Shown here: positions 8,272 to 15,957 of the stretch, in pieces
Layout of the letters: every line of letters begins with the position of its first letter
Numbering within the stretch: the first letter of the stretch is position 1
Origin: Streptomyces venezuelae ATCC 10712
GTDB lineage: Bacteria > Actinomycetota > Actinomycetes > Streptomycetales > Streptomycetaceae
Length of the DNA: 64,000 nucleotides
Assembly (NCBI RefSeq): GCF_008639165.1
Contig: NZ_CP029197.1
Coordinates: 7,506,001-7,570,000 of the forward strand
Direction: 5' to 3'
Position numbers and translations under genes: made by a program
Notes under the pieces: generated by a model
Seen by the model: the letters and a program-made list of their open reading frames with translations, nothing else
Database searches by the model: none
Told to the model about the DNA's origin: nothing

Positions 8272-9527
8272 GACGTCACCACCAGGAGGTCGTCGGCCGG
8301 GCAGCTCCCGGGGATCACGTACCGCTCGTGGAAGGCGGCGACCGCCCGCCGCACCTCCCCGCTCGCCCCCATCCGGGGCAGTGCCTCACGGGCGGCGGAG
8401 AACACCGCGAGGGCCGCGGCGTGCAGCTCGGGATCGGAGAGGCCGTCACGGGCCGCCGCCACCCAGAGCGGATTGCGCGGCGCCGGACCCGGGCCGGCCC
8501 GCTCCGCCAGCGGCTTCACGGCCCGGTACACGGTCTCCGCCGCCTCCGGATCGTCGAACACCGCCGTCGTCACGGCCACCGGCACCATCCAGCCGTCCGT
8601 GCCGGACTGCGCGTCGACCATCCGCAGCTCCAGATGGCCCCGCGGCCGTACCGGCGGGAACAGCGTCGTCATGTGGTAGCGCAGGTCGTCGGCGTCGGCC
8701 GGCCGGGGCAGACCGGTGCGCAGCCACTCCCGGAAGGTCAGCCCCTCCGGCACGTCCCACGGCCCCTCGTCCGCCCGTACGCACATCACCGGGCTGTCCA
8801 GGACGTGCGCCGCGTACTCCGCGCGCGGCTCCCCGTCCGGCGACGGGGCCAGCGCCCGCAGCGGGTCGAGGTTCGTCCACAGCGCCTGCCGCGTCGAGCG
8901 CCAACCGGTGCGACGGCCGCCGTGCAGCGGGGAGTTGGCGAAGGCGGCGACGAGCACGGCGCCGAGGAGATGAGCCAGCTGCCAGCGCCGGTGGTAGCCC
9001 AGCGGGCCCGGCTCCTCGTGACCCGCGTCCAGGCAGATCTGCACCGAAGCCGAGTCGCACATCATCGCCCGCCCGGCCGGACCCGTCCGGTCCAGCGCCG
9101 CCTCCATCGCGTCGTACCGCGGCTCGTGGAGCACCCGGCCGCGCGGTGCGTGCCAGGGGTCCACCCCGTATCCGCTGAGGGTGAGGCCGAGCGGGCCGAG
9201 CGCCGACCGCACCGCGCCGAGATCGGCGGCGACCGAGTCGAGACATTCCATGAGCGATCCGGCCGGGCGCGAGCTGAGCTCCAGCTGCCCACCGGGTTCG
9301 AAGGTCAGGGCCGACACCAGCGGCAGGGACCGCACGGTGTCCAGGGCCGCCGCGAGCCTCGGCGGCCGAACGGGGAGCCGGGGGTCACGCAGCTCGTGGA
9401 CGAGCCACTCCAGCTCCACCCCGACGGTGCGGGGCGGGCCCGTCTTGAAGCAGATACATCGCAGCAGTTCCTCCGCCTCCGCCTCCGCGAGAGGGGGGCC
9501 GCCACGCGGTATGCCGCTCGACGACAT
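8268..9527 (-). CDS. egtA: Ergothioneine biosynthesis glutamate--cysteine ligase
   Basis: EgtA (419 residues) is a GCS2-type ligase that makes gamma-glutamylcysteine, the sulfur donor for EgtB. Visible family segments are VGVELEWLVHE near the N-terminus (ATP/Mg binding), FEPGGQLELSS, and HLELRMVDAQSG. AGGAGGTG seven bases before the ATG at 9527 is the strongest ribosome-binding site in the operon and marks this as the first gene. The 248-bp spacer to the divergent PARG-like gene must hold the operon promoter; I see no clear operator there. egtE, the C-S lyase for the last step, is not in the window, as is usual for Streptomyces. Confidence 0.92.
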   Translation of the reverse strand: MSSSGIPRGGPPLAEAEAEELLRCICFKTGPPRTVGVELEWLVHELRDPRLPVRPPRLAAALDTVRSLPLVSALTFEPGGQLELSSRPAGSLMECLDSVAADLGAVRSALGPLGLTLSGYGVDPWHAPRGRVLHEPRYDAMEAALDRTGPAGRAMMCDSASVQICLDAGHEEPGPLGYHRRWQLAHLLGAVLVAAFANSPLHGGRRTGWRSTRQALWTNLDPLRALAPSPDGEPRAEYAAHVLDSPVMCVRADEGPWDVPEGLTFREWLRTGLPRPADADDLRYHMTTLFPPVRPRGHLELRMVDAQSGTDGWMVPVAVTTAVFDDPEAAETVYRAVKPLAERAGPGPAPRNPLWVAAARDGLSDPELHAAALAVFSAAREALPRMGASGEVRRAVAAFHERYVIPGSCPADDLLVVTS

Positions 9528-9775
9528 CCGTACACCTCCTGGTCAACCGGTATCCGGGCCCGCCGTCCGGACCCGTCCCGTGGAGTTGCTGCTTTCCACC
9601 TAAAGCCACTGCCGTGCGGCGTGCAAGAGCGCCCCCGAGCGACCGGACGCGCCTCCCGTGCCCCCGCCGGGCTTGAATCCGCCCGTGTACGGGGCATCCC
9701 CGGAACGCGCGGCCGACGTCCCCGTTCCCGGGAAAACCCGTTGTCCCGAACGGGCGAAACGATCACCCTGGGGCC

Positions 9776-10606
9776 ATGAGCGCACGACTGCGCGCGATCG
9801 CGCGACAGACCGAGGAGATCGTTGCCGAGGGCCACTACCTCGCCCCGGACGGCCGGACCGTCTCCCTCACCGAGGACCTGGCCGCCGCCCTCGCCGGAAC
9901 CCGCCTCCACGGCCCCGGGCCCGTCGCCGTCACCTCCGACACCGACCGTACGACCACCCTCGACGTCACCGGCGAGAGCAGCCTCGCCGCCGCCCGCAGG
10001 ATGACCGCCGCCGACCCGGCCCGCCCCGTCGCCGTCCTGAACTTCGCCTCCGCCCGCAACCCCGGCGGCGGCTACCTCAACGGCGCCCAGGCCCAGGAAG
10101 AGGCGCTCTGCCGCTCCTCCGCCCTCCACGCCACCCTGCTCCGCGCCCCCGCCTACTACACCCACCACCGCGAGGAGAAGGACGCCTTCTACACCGACCG
10201 GGTCATCCACTCGCCCCGCGTCCCGGTCTTCCGCGACGACCGCGGCACCCTCCTCGCCCAGCCCTTCACCGTCGGCTTTCTCACCTCACCCGCGCCCAAC
10301 GCGGGCGTCATCCGCCGCCGCACCCCCGAACGCGCCGACCAGCTGCCGGCCGCCCTCGCCTCCCGCGCCGAGCGGGTCCTGGAAACCGCCGCCGCGGCGG
10401 GCTACCGCCGGCTCGTGCTCGGCGCCTGGGGCTGCGGCGTCTTCCAGAACGACCCGGAACAGGTCGCCGGAACGTTCACCGCGCTGCTGACCGGCGACGG
10501 CCGCTTCGCCGCCCACTTCGAGGAGATCGTCTTCGCCGTCCTGGACCGCGCCCCGGGCACCCCGACCCTGGCCGCCTTCACCCGGGTCGTCGCGGCGACC
10601 GCCTGA
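9776..10606 (+). CDS. Microbial-type poly(ADP-ribose) glycohydrolase (TIGR02452 family)
   Basis: A 276-residue macrodomain-fold protein. The PARG signature is intact: GGG at residues 97-99, then YLNGAQA and Q-E-E at 107-109, of which the second glutamate is catalytic in characterised bacterial PARGs. VLNFASARNPGG before it and LVLGAWGCGVFQNDPEQVA near 210-230 complete the macrodomain ligand pocket. Such enzymes remove ADP-ribose polymers from proteins. It is divergent from egtA. A short-ranged promoter must lie in 9528-9775. No ADP-ribosyltransferase gene is recognisable nearby, but a small protein of a type often labelled ADP-ribosylation/crystallin J1 lies 0.4 kb downstream. Confidence 0.85.
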   Translation: MSARLRAIARQTEEIVAEGHYLAPDGRTVSLTEDLAAALAGTRLHGPGPVAVTSDTDRTTTLDVTGESSLAAARRMTAADPARPVAVLNFASARNPGGGYLNGAQAQEEALCRSSALHATLLRAPAYYTHHREEKDAFYTDRVIHSPRVPVFRDDRGTLLAQPFTVGFLTSPAPNAGVIRRRTPERADQLPAALASRAERVLETAAAAGYRRLVLGAWGCGVFQNDPEQVAGTFTALLTGDGRFAAHFEEIVFAVLDRAPGTPTLAAFTRVVAATA

Positions 10607-10683
10607 CGTGCGCGCCTCCCACCGCCGTGCCACGCTGAGGGGATACGGACCACCGTCCGACACCCGTCACGGGAGGCACGATC

Positions 10684-10854
10684 GTGGGCAAGAAACAGAC
10701 CCGCACGAACCGGGGAGCCCGTACCGGCGGCCATGAACACCGCACCGAGGCGGCCACCAAGGAACAGAGCACGGCGACCCCGAAGAGGGAAAGCTCGATG
10801 CCCCTGGTGGAACACGCCTCGCACCGCAAGGAACGAAAGTTCGGCCACAACTGA
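10684..10854 (+). CDS. Small basic protein, 56 residues, unknown
   Basis: GTG start behind GGGAGG with good spacing; the frame runs 56 codons to TGA. The product is very hydrophilic and basic (VGKKQTRTNRGARTGGHEHR at the start, SHRKERKFGHN at the end) with no hydrophobic core, suggesting a nucleic-acid-associated or disordered protein. Codon use is as G/C-rich at third positions as in the neighbours until the last codons. I do not recognise a named family. Confidence 0.55.
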   Translation: MGKKQTRTNRGARTGGHEHRTEAATKEQSTATPKRESSMPLVEHASHRKERKFGHN

Positions 10855-10950
10855 CCGAGGGCGACGGGACGGCATCCGAGCAGTCCGTCCCGCGATGGAC
10901 GCCGCAGGCGAGGCACATTCCAGGCACGTCCTGAATGGCCTCGCCGAACC

Positions 10951-10980
10951 ATTGCCGGCCTCTCAATTGCCGGCCTCTCA
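10951..10980. repeat. 15-bp perfect tandem duplication across a stop codon
   Basis: ATTGCCGGCCTCTCA occurs twice head to tail. On the minus strand the second copy contains the TGA stop of the 119-residue gene, and the first copy repeats that stop downstream. Probably a slippage duplication. Confidence 0.8.
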
Positions 10981-11337
10981 GCGGAACTCGTGTACCACCT
11001 GGATCTCGCCGACGATGTGGGCGTTGAAGTCGTCCAGCTCCTCGGCCGGAACCCAGAGCTCGAGGATCGTCTGCCCGCCGGCCTGCTGGACGGGATAGCG
11101 GCTCAGGAACTCCGACTCGACTTCAAAACGAGTGACGAAGCCTGCGCCGTCGTGCTTCACGTTCCAGTCCCGGGCGATCCTGATCGCGTAGTCCTCGTTC
11201 AGGACCGGATAGAAAATCGGCTGCTCAGGCAGCCGGGGCGGCCACGCGCGATAGTTCAACTCCCGAACCAGATCCAGCTCCTTGGGGCCGGTGGGGCGCC
11301 ACAGGGTAGTCGTCGTTTGCTGGCTGGTCATGCGCAT
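10978..11337 (-). CDS. Conserved small protein, ADP-ribosylation/crystallin J1-type
   Basis: A 119-residue soluble protein containing LWRPTGPKELDLV, RAWPPRLPEQPIFYPVLNEDYA and RIARDWNVKHDGAGFVTRFEVE. I recall proteins with this pattern annotated as ADP-ribosylation/crystallin J1 in actinobacteria and other bacteria, although the name is inherited and the function is not known. The start is one of two near ATGs (11337 or 11331); GAGAG lies upstream. C-terminal segment WVPAEELDDFNAHIVGEIQVVHEF looks like a strand-helix-strand ending. It stands alone, in a stretch with somewhat lower G+C than its surroundings. Confidence 0.6.
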   Translation of the reverse strand: MRMTSQQTTTTLWRPTGPKELDLVRELNYRAWPPRLPEQPIFYPVLNEDYAIRIARDWNVKHDGAGFVTRFEVESEFLSRYPVQQAGGQTILELWVPAEELDDFNAHIVGEIQVVHEFR

Positions 11338-11500
11338 CGCTCTCTGAACATAGGCCGCTGATACGGCGGGCCGAGAGACCGGACGATACCGGCACCGCGA
11401 ACTCAGCAGCTACGCGGTTTCCGCAGCGGGGGCAGCTCCGCAAAGCATGGCCGAGTACCCCGGCGGCATGAGGTGATCCTCCACTCTTCTGGGACTGAGG

Positions 11501-12073
11501 TCACCGGCGCCGGTGGGACGCCGTCCCCACCGGACGCTGAGCCTTTCTGGCCTGAGCCAGTCGCTCTCCGGCGAGGCACAGGAGCGCGCCCAGGCAGGCC
11601 CCGACCGTGTTGACGATCACGTCGTCGATATCCACGACCCGTCCTGCGGCCATTCCCCATTGCACCACCTCAATCGACAGGCTGAGCAGCAGGCCCATGA
11701 TGACCGGGCCCCACGTTCCGAATCTGGGCCAGGCGAAGCGGAAGGTCATCGCGAGTGGAACGAACATGAGCAGGTTGGCGATCTGCTGCCGCACATACAT
11801 CGACCTCTCCAGCCACCCCATGGCCGAATAGTCGAAAAGCAGTCCCTGTCCGGGCATCAGCCAGACTTTGTAGTCGCTTGATCCGATGGGTTGTTGAGGC
11901 GTCAGCGTTGCCGCCAGGGTCAGAATCAGGAGGGCTGAAAACGCTATACGGGAGCCTCCGGAAGTGTCTCGTCCGCGACGCTGAGTCGGGAAAACAGCGA
12001 AGCAACCGGCAAACAGGAAGAGGAGGACCAAGCTCACAGAGTAAGGGTTGATGTGGTGGAGAAGTTTCCACAT
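11501..12073 (-). CDS. VanZ-like membrane protein
   Basis: A 190-residue integral membrane protein of the VanZ family. Hydrophobic segments are visible at about residues 8-28 (SVSLVLLFLFAGCFAVF), 42-58 (IAFSALLILTLAATL), 97-113 (QQIANLLMFVPLAMTF), 121-137 (WGPVIMGLLLSLSIEVV) and 149-170. The family motif region N-L-L-M-F-V-P-L, then SIEVVQ and the acidic V-D-I-D-D-V-I-V-N-T is complete. VanZ gives low-level teicoplanin resistance in enterococci, but chromosomal homologs have no settled role. I moved the start to the ATG at 12073 (GGCGGA upstream) because the longer frame adds a Pro-rich, non-conserved-looking lead. Confidence 0.78.
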   Translation of the reverse strand: MWKLLHHINPYSVSLVLLFLFAGCFAVFPTQRRGRDTSGGSRIAFSALLILTLAATLTPQQPIGSSDYKVWLMPGQGLLFDYSAMGWLERSMYVRQQIANLLMFVPLAMTFRFAWPRFGTWGPVIMGLLLSLSIEVVQWGMAAGRVVDIDDVIVNTVGACLGALLCLAGERLAQARKAQRPVGTASHRRR

Positions 12074-12286
12074 GAATTCCGCCAGTGCATGGAGAGTCGA
12101 GCCTGGAGGGTCGGGGGTCCTGCCTGCACGACGTGTCAACGCCGCGTTCGCCGGGCAGGCCGGGGGCGGCCGACCGGCGTCGCTTCGGACATCATCCGGC
12201 GGCATCCCGGGCGGCGCCCAGAACGCCGGCGCCTACCAGTCTGCTTGGACCGCCAAGCGGCCCCTCAGTCGAGCGCACAACGGCGT

Positions 12287-13012
12287 TCATGCCGTCACCG
12301 GCAGGCACTCCGCGAGCAAATCGACGATGTCCCGCCACGCCCGCCGCGCGTGCAGCGGGTGGTGACCCACGCCCGGGACCGTGTCGTGGTCTACCGGCGG
12401 GTGGTGGAAGGCGTGCAGCGCCCCGCCGTAGACCACCAACCGCCAGTCCACGCCCGCCGCCTGCATCTCGGCGGCGAAGGCCTCCCGCTGCGCGGCCGCC
12501 ATGATCAGGTCCTCCGAGCCGACGCCCGCCCACACCGGGCAGCGGATGCGCGCGGCCTCCCCGGGCCGGCCGGTGGTGAGGGCGTTGATCGTGCCGATCG
12601 CCCGCAGGTCGACGCCCGCGCGCCCGAGTTCCAGGGCGATCGCGCCGCCGGTGCCGTATCCGACGGCGGCGATCCGGTCGGGGTCGGTGCGCGGCTCGGC
12701 CCGCAGCACGTCGAGTGCCGCCTGGCCGATCTCCCGCATCCGGTCCGGGTCCGCGAGCAGCGGGAGTGCCCGCGCGAGCATCTCCTGCGGGTCGGTGAAG
12801 TAGCGTCCGCCGTGGATGTCGAACGCCAGGGCCACGTAACCGAGTTCGGCGAGGCCGTCGGCCAGGCTCCGCTGGAAGTCGTTCAGTCCAAGGCCCTCGG
12901 GCCCGAGCAGGACGGCGGGCCGTGGACCTGCACCGGCGGGGAGCGCGAGGTGCCCGATCATCGTCAGACCGTCGGCCGGGTACTCGACCGTGCGTGTGGT
13001 GATCGTCGTCAT
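12287..13012 (-). CDS. Dienelactone-hydrolase-fold protein with altered nucleophile
   Basis: A 241-residue alpha/beta hydrolase of the dienelactone hydrolase family. The strand PAVLLGPEGLGLND, the GYVALAFDIHGG segment and the late GALHAFHHP (catalytic histidine region) fit. The nucleophile elbow, normally G-Y-C-x-G-G, reads GYGTGG at residues 118-123, so glycine 120 replaces the Cys/Ser nucleophile. Either the enzyme is catalytically dead or uses another residue (Thr121 is next to it). The start has GGGTGG upstream. Downstream lies the VanZ gene on the same strand, with a 213-bp gap. Confidence 0.75.
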   Translation of the reverse strand: MTTITTRTVEYPADGLTMIGHLALPAGAGPRPAVLLGPEGLGLNDFQRSLADGLAELGYVALAFDIHGGRYFTDPQEMLARALPLLADPDRMREIGQAALDVLRAEPRTDPDRIAAVGYGTGGAIALELGRAGVDLRAIGTINALTTGRPGEAARIRCPVWAGVGSEDLIMAAAQREAFAAEMQAAGVDWRLVVYGGALHAFHHPPVDHDTVPGVGHHPLHARRAWRDIVDLLAECLPVTA

Positions 13013-13124
13013 GCCACCCGACTGTAGTGAGCCCCACGCCCGCCCGTGCCGAGCTTCACCGTCGGCGGAACGACGGAACTGGAGGGGGATGCGAGCTGGG
13101 GCCCGGCCCCGGCCGGAGTACCGG

Positions 13125-13400
13125 CTGGGGCCGGGCCCCTCCCCGGGTACGAGCTGATGCCGGGCGCGCCTCCGCCGGAGTACGAGCCAAAGCGGGGCGC
13201 CCCGAGCCGCCCCCGTACGGGCCGATGCCGGGCGTCCCGAGTCGGCCTCTCCGCCCCCATACGAGCCGGGGTCCGGCGCCCCAGGAGCCTGGCCCCCGCC
13301 GTCCTACTGGCCGATGCCGGGCGCCCCCGCCGCCGTACCAGCCAATACCTGGCCCCGCCGCCCCCGTACGAGCAGATGCCCGCCCCCCGCCCCCGCACGC
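13125..13400 (+). repeat. Degenerate Pro/Tyr repeat tract read across three frames
   Basis: Between the SPFH gene and the hydrolase gene (13013-13466) there is no convincing gene, but the plus strand carries about six copies of a unit that encodes P-P-x-Y-x-P-M-P-G-A-P when read in the right frame. The frame changes from copy to copy: GYELMPGAPPPEYEP in one, PPPYGPMPGVPS in the next, PPPYEPGSGAPG and PPSYWPMPGAP in a third, PPPPYQPIPGP back in the second. It looks like the remnant of a proline-rich N-terminal extension broken by repeated indels, or a minisatellite that was never fully coding. Confidence 0.6.
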
Positions 13401-13466
13401 CCCCAAGCCCGCCGCCACATGCGGCGCCGGGCCCCGGTTCGCGTCCCCCTGCTCAGGTCGGCGCCG

Positions 13467-14882
13467 TCACTCCCCCTCGCCGACCGTGATCTCGATGCTC
13501 TCCGCCTGTGCCCGGGGCGCCGGCGGTACCCCGGTGCCCAGGCGCTCCTGGGCCGCCGGGCTCATCGTGGTGAGCAGCTGGCGGGCCAGGCCGAGGCCCG
13601 TGCCGCCCATGGTCAGGGCCTTGGCGAAGACGTCGGCCATTCCGTCGGCGCCGTTGAGCAGCACCATCTGGTCCACGTTGCCGAAGGCCGAGGCCCCGGC
13701 GGAGACGATCTCCGGCCACTTCTCGGCGAGTTGCTGTGCGACCACGGCCTCCTGGTTCTCCGCGAGCGCCGCCGCCCTGGCCTTGATCGCCTCGGCCTCC
13801 GCCAGTCCCTTCGCCCGGGTCGCCTCGGCGACCGCGAGCCCCTTGGCGTGCTGCGCCGCGGCCTCCGCCTCGCCGGTGAGCCGGGTCGCCGTCGCCATGG
13901 CCGCGCTCGCCAGTTCGGTCTCCTTCGCCTCGGCCTCGGCCGCCGAGATGCGGGCGTCACGCTCGGCCGCGGCGAGCGTCCTGGTCTCGTAGGCCGCCGC
14001 GTCGGCCGGCTTGCGGACCTCCGCCTGGAGCTGCTGCTCCTTGCGGTGGCCCTCCAGTTCGGCGACGCGGGTCTCCTGGACGACGACCTCCTGGCGGGAG
14101 GCCGCCTCGGCCAGCGGACCGGCCTGCCGGGCCCGGGCCGAGGCCTGGTCCCGTTCGGCCTGGTAGCCCGCCTGGAGGATCTCGCTGTCGCGGGTGGCCT
14201 CGGACATCCGCGCCGCGGCCTGCTGTTCGGCCTCGGTGGCCCGCCGGTTGGCCTCGGCCTGGGCGATCCGCGCGTCCCGCTGGACGGCGGCCGCGTGCGG
14301 GGCGGCGAGGTTCTTGATGTAGCCGGTCGGGTCCTCGATCTCGTGGATCTGCAGCGAGTCGACGATCAGGCCGAGCTTCTCCATCTCCGTGCCACAGGCC
14401 GAACGGGCCTGCCCGGTCAGCTTCTCCCGGTCACGGATCATGTCCTCCACGGTCAACCCGCCGACGATGGCGCGGAGATGACCGGCGAAGACGATGTGCA
14501 CCCGTTCCGACATCAGCTTCTGCTGATCGAGGAAGCGGCGTGCGGCGTTGGCGATCGACACGAAGTCGTCGCCGACCTTGAAGATCACCACACCGCGGAC
14601 CTTGAGCGGAATGCCCTGGTGGGTGACGCACTCGACGGACAGCTGGGTCTCGTTGAGGTCGAGCGAGAGCTTGCGGACCGCCTGCACGCCCGGCAGGACG
14701 AGTGTGCCGCGGCCGGTGACGATGCGGAAGCCCATGCCCGCACCGAGGCCCTCGTTCTTGTGGTTGGAACCGGAGATGATCAGCGCTTCGTTGGGTTCCG
14801 CGACGCGCCACATCATCTTGAAGACGATGACGAGAACGGCGAAGGCGCCGACGACGGCGCCCGCGAGAATGCCGATGCCCAT
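13467..14882 (-). CDS. SPFH/flotillin-like membrane scaffold protein
   Basis: A 471-residue protein. An N-terminal hydrophobic segment (GILAGAVVGAFAVLVIVFKMM, residues about 4-24) anchors it. The SPFH/band 7 domain follows (about 30-190), with RVVTGRGTLVLPGVQAV-like strands and the VEDMIRDREKL segment. Residues about 195-400 are a long Ala/Glu-rich coiled coil, and a C-terminal NVDQMVLLNGADGMADV segment is the flotillin tail. Flotillins organise membrane microdomains. The start is the ATG at 14882, behind GGGGGA; the longer frame would place charged residues before the anchor. It follows a small protein and a hydrolase on the same strand and is likely their operon partner. Confidence 0.9.
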   Translation of the reverse strand: MGIGILAGAVVGAFAVLVIVFKMMWRVAEPNEALIISGSNHKNEGLGAGMGFRIVTGRGTLVLPGVQAVRKLSLDLNETQLSVECVTHQGIPLKVRGVVIFKVGDDFVSIANAARRFLDQQKLMSERVHIVFAGHLRAIVGGLTVEDMIRDREKLTGQARSACGTEMEKLGLIVDSLQIHEIEDPTGYIKNLAAPHAAAVQRDARIAQAEANRRATEAEQQAAARMSEATRDSEILQAGYQAERDQASARARQAGPLAEAASRQEVVVQETRVAELEGHRKEQQLQAEVRKPADAAAYETRTLAAAERDARISAAEAEAKETELASAAMATATRLTGEAEAAAQHAKGLAVAEATRAKGLAEAEAIKARAAALAENQEAVVAQQLAEKWPEIVSAGASAFGNVDQMVLLNGADGMADVFAKALTMGGTGLGLARQLLTTMSPAAQERLGTGVPPAPRAQAESIEITVGEGE

Positions 14883-14966
14883 GGACAAAGGTCCCCCTTC
14901 ACCGGAGCCGGAGCGGATCCGGTGAAGGGAGTGTGCGCCCGTGGTGGGCGTCACTCAACGGTTCGG

Positions 14967-15194
14967 TCAACTGTCGTACGCGGCTGTGACATAGACGGTG
15001 CGTGGAGGGAGATGTTCCATGACCGTCACCACCGTTCCGACGTCGATCCGCTCCTTCGGTGAGGCCGGATGGGCGAGGAAGTGCTCGGCACCGCCCCGGA
15101 TCCGGACGATCACCTCGCCGACGAGACCGGGCCCGACGGTGCCCGTCACCCGGCCGAGCAGTCCCACCATCGGGGAATCCATCGACTCGTCCAT
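14967..15194 (-). CDS. Small beta-rich protein, NfeD-like OB-fold companion of flotillin
   Basis: About 75 residues with the pattern M-V-G-L-L-G-R-V-T-G-T-V, V-G-E-V-I-V-R-I-R-G-G and V-G-T-V-V-T-V-M-E, alternating hydrophobic residues typical of a five-stranded OB barrel. Such proteins, similar to the NfeD C-terminal domain, are commonly encoded beside flotillins and are thought to work with them. It ends 85 bp before the SPFH start and begins 14 bp after the upstream hydrolase gene, so the three share an operon. The exact start is uncertain among ATGs at 15194, 15182 and 15170, none with a strong ribosome-binding site. Confidence 0.65.
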   Translation of the reverse strand: MDESMDSPMVGLLGRVTGTVGPGLVGEVIVRIRGGAEHFLAHPASPKERIDVGTVVTVMEHLPPRTVYVTAAYDS

Positions 15195-15208
15195 GTCTGA
15201 ACGGTACG

Positions 15209-15916
15209 TCAGATCCATCCGTCCAGCGCGGAGATGAACCCGTCGAAGTCGTCCCGGTGGATGGTGTGGCCCGACCCGGGCACCGTACGGACGGTGAAGC
15301 CGCGGCCCGCAAGCATCCGGGCCGCCTCGGGGGAGACCAGCACGCTCGGGTCGGCGAGGGTGACGAGGGAGGGCACGACGGCCCGGTCCGGCCACAGGTC
15401 GGTGCCGATGGAGTCGACCAGGCCGTACGCCGACCGCTGGTCCCAGAGCCGTACGGAGGCCATCTCGGTGTCCAGGTCCTCGTCCGGCCAGTCCGGGTTG
15501 AAGCTCCTGATCTGCGCGCGGGTCAGCGTACTGCCGCGGACGAACACCTCGGGGCGGTATCCGTCGGGCCCCGCGCCCAGGTGCCAGGCCGGGTCGACGT
15601 AGACGGCCCTGGCGGGCTTGAGGCGTTCGGCGGCCCGTGCCAGGGCCAGTCCGCCGAGCGAGTGCCCGATGGCCAACTCGACGCCGCCGGACAGGGTTTC
15701 GACGAGGTCGTCGGCGTGGTCCGCCGGCCGGTACTCCTCGGGCCCGGCGGCCCGTGGGCTCAGCCCGTGTCCGCGCAGGTCCACGGCGACCACCCGGTAG
15801 CCGCGTTCCGCGAGCGCCGGTCCGACCCGCCGCCAGGTGCGGTGGTCGGCCATGAGGCCGTGGACGAGCAGGGCGGTCCGGTCCCCGGATCCCCAGGTGG
15901 TCGTGTGCAGACGCAC
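15209..15916 (-). CDS. Alpha/beta hydrolase
   Basis: A 235-residue hydrolase with the full catalytic set: oxyanion HG at residues 19-20 (LLVHGLMADH), nucleophile Ser86 in GHSLGG, and the C-terminal histidine in GSGHTIHRDD; an acidic residue in LADPSVLVS is the likely third member. DLRGHGLSP marks the epoxide hydrolase/esterase branch, but the substrate cannot be told. No signal peptide, so cytoplasmic. First gene of the minus-strand run that includes the OB-fold protein and the flotillin. Confidence 0.8.
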   Translation of the reverse strand: MRLHTTTWGSGDRTALLVHGLMADHRTWRRVGPALAERGYRVVAVDLRGHGLSPRAAGPEEYRPADHADDLVETLSGGVELAIGHSLGGLALARAAERLKPARAVYVDPAWHLGAGPDGYRPEVFVRGSTLTRAQIRSFNPDWPDEDLDTEMASVRLWDQRSAYGLVDSIGTDLWPDRAVVPSLVTLADPSVLVSPEAARMLAGRGFTVRTVPGSGHTIHRDDFDGFISALDGWI

Positions 15917-15957
15917 GGTGCCGCCTTTCTACGGTGCTCGGCGGGCGCCGACCGGGG

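Noticed and set aside
9545..9558. AACCGGT core upstream of egtA resembling the mannan operator
   Set aside because: Only a partial match far from the mannan genes; such cores occur by chance at this G+C content.
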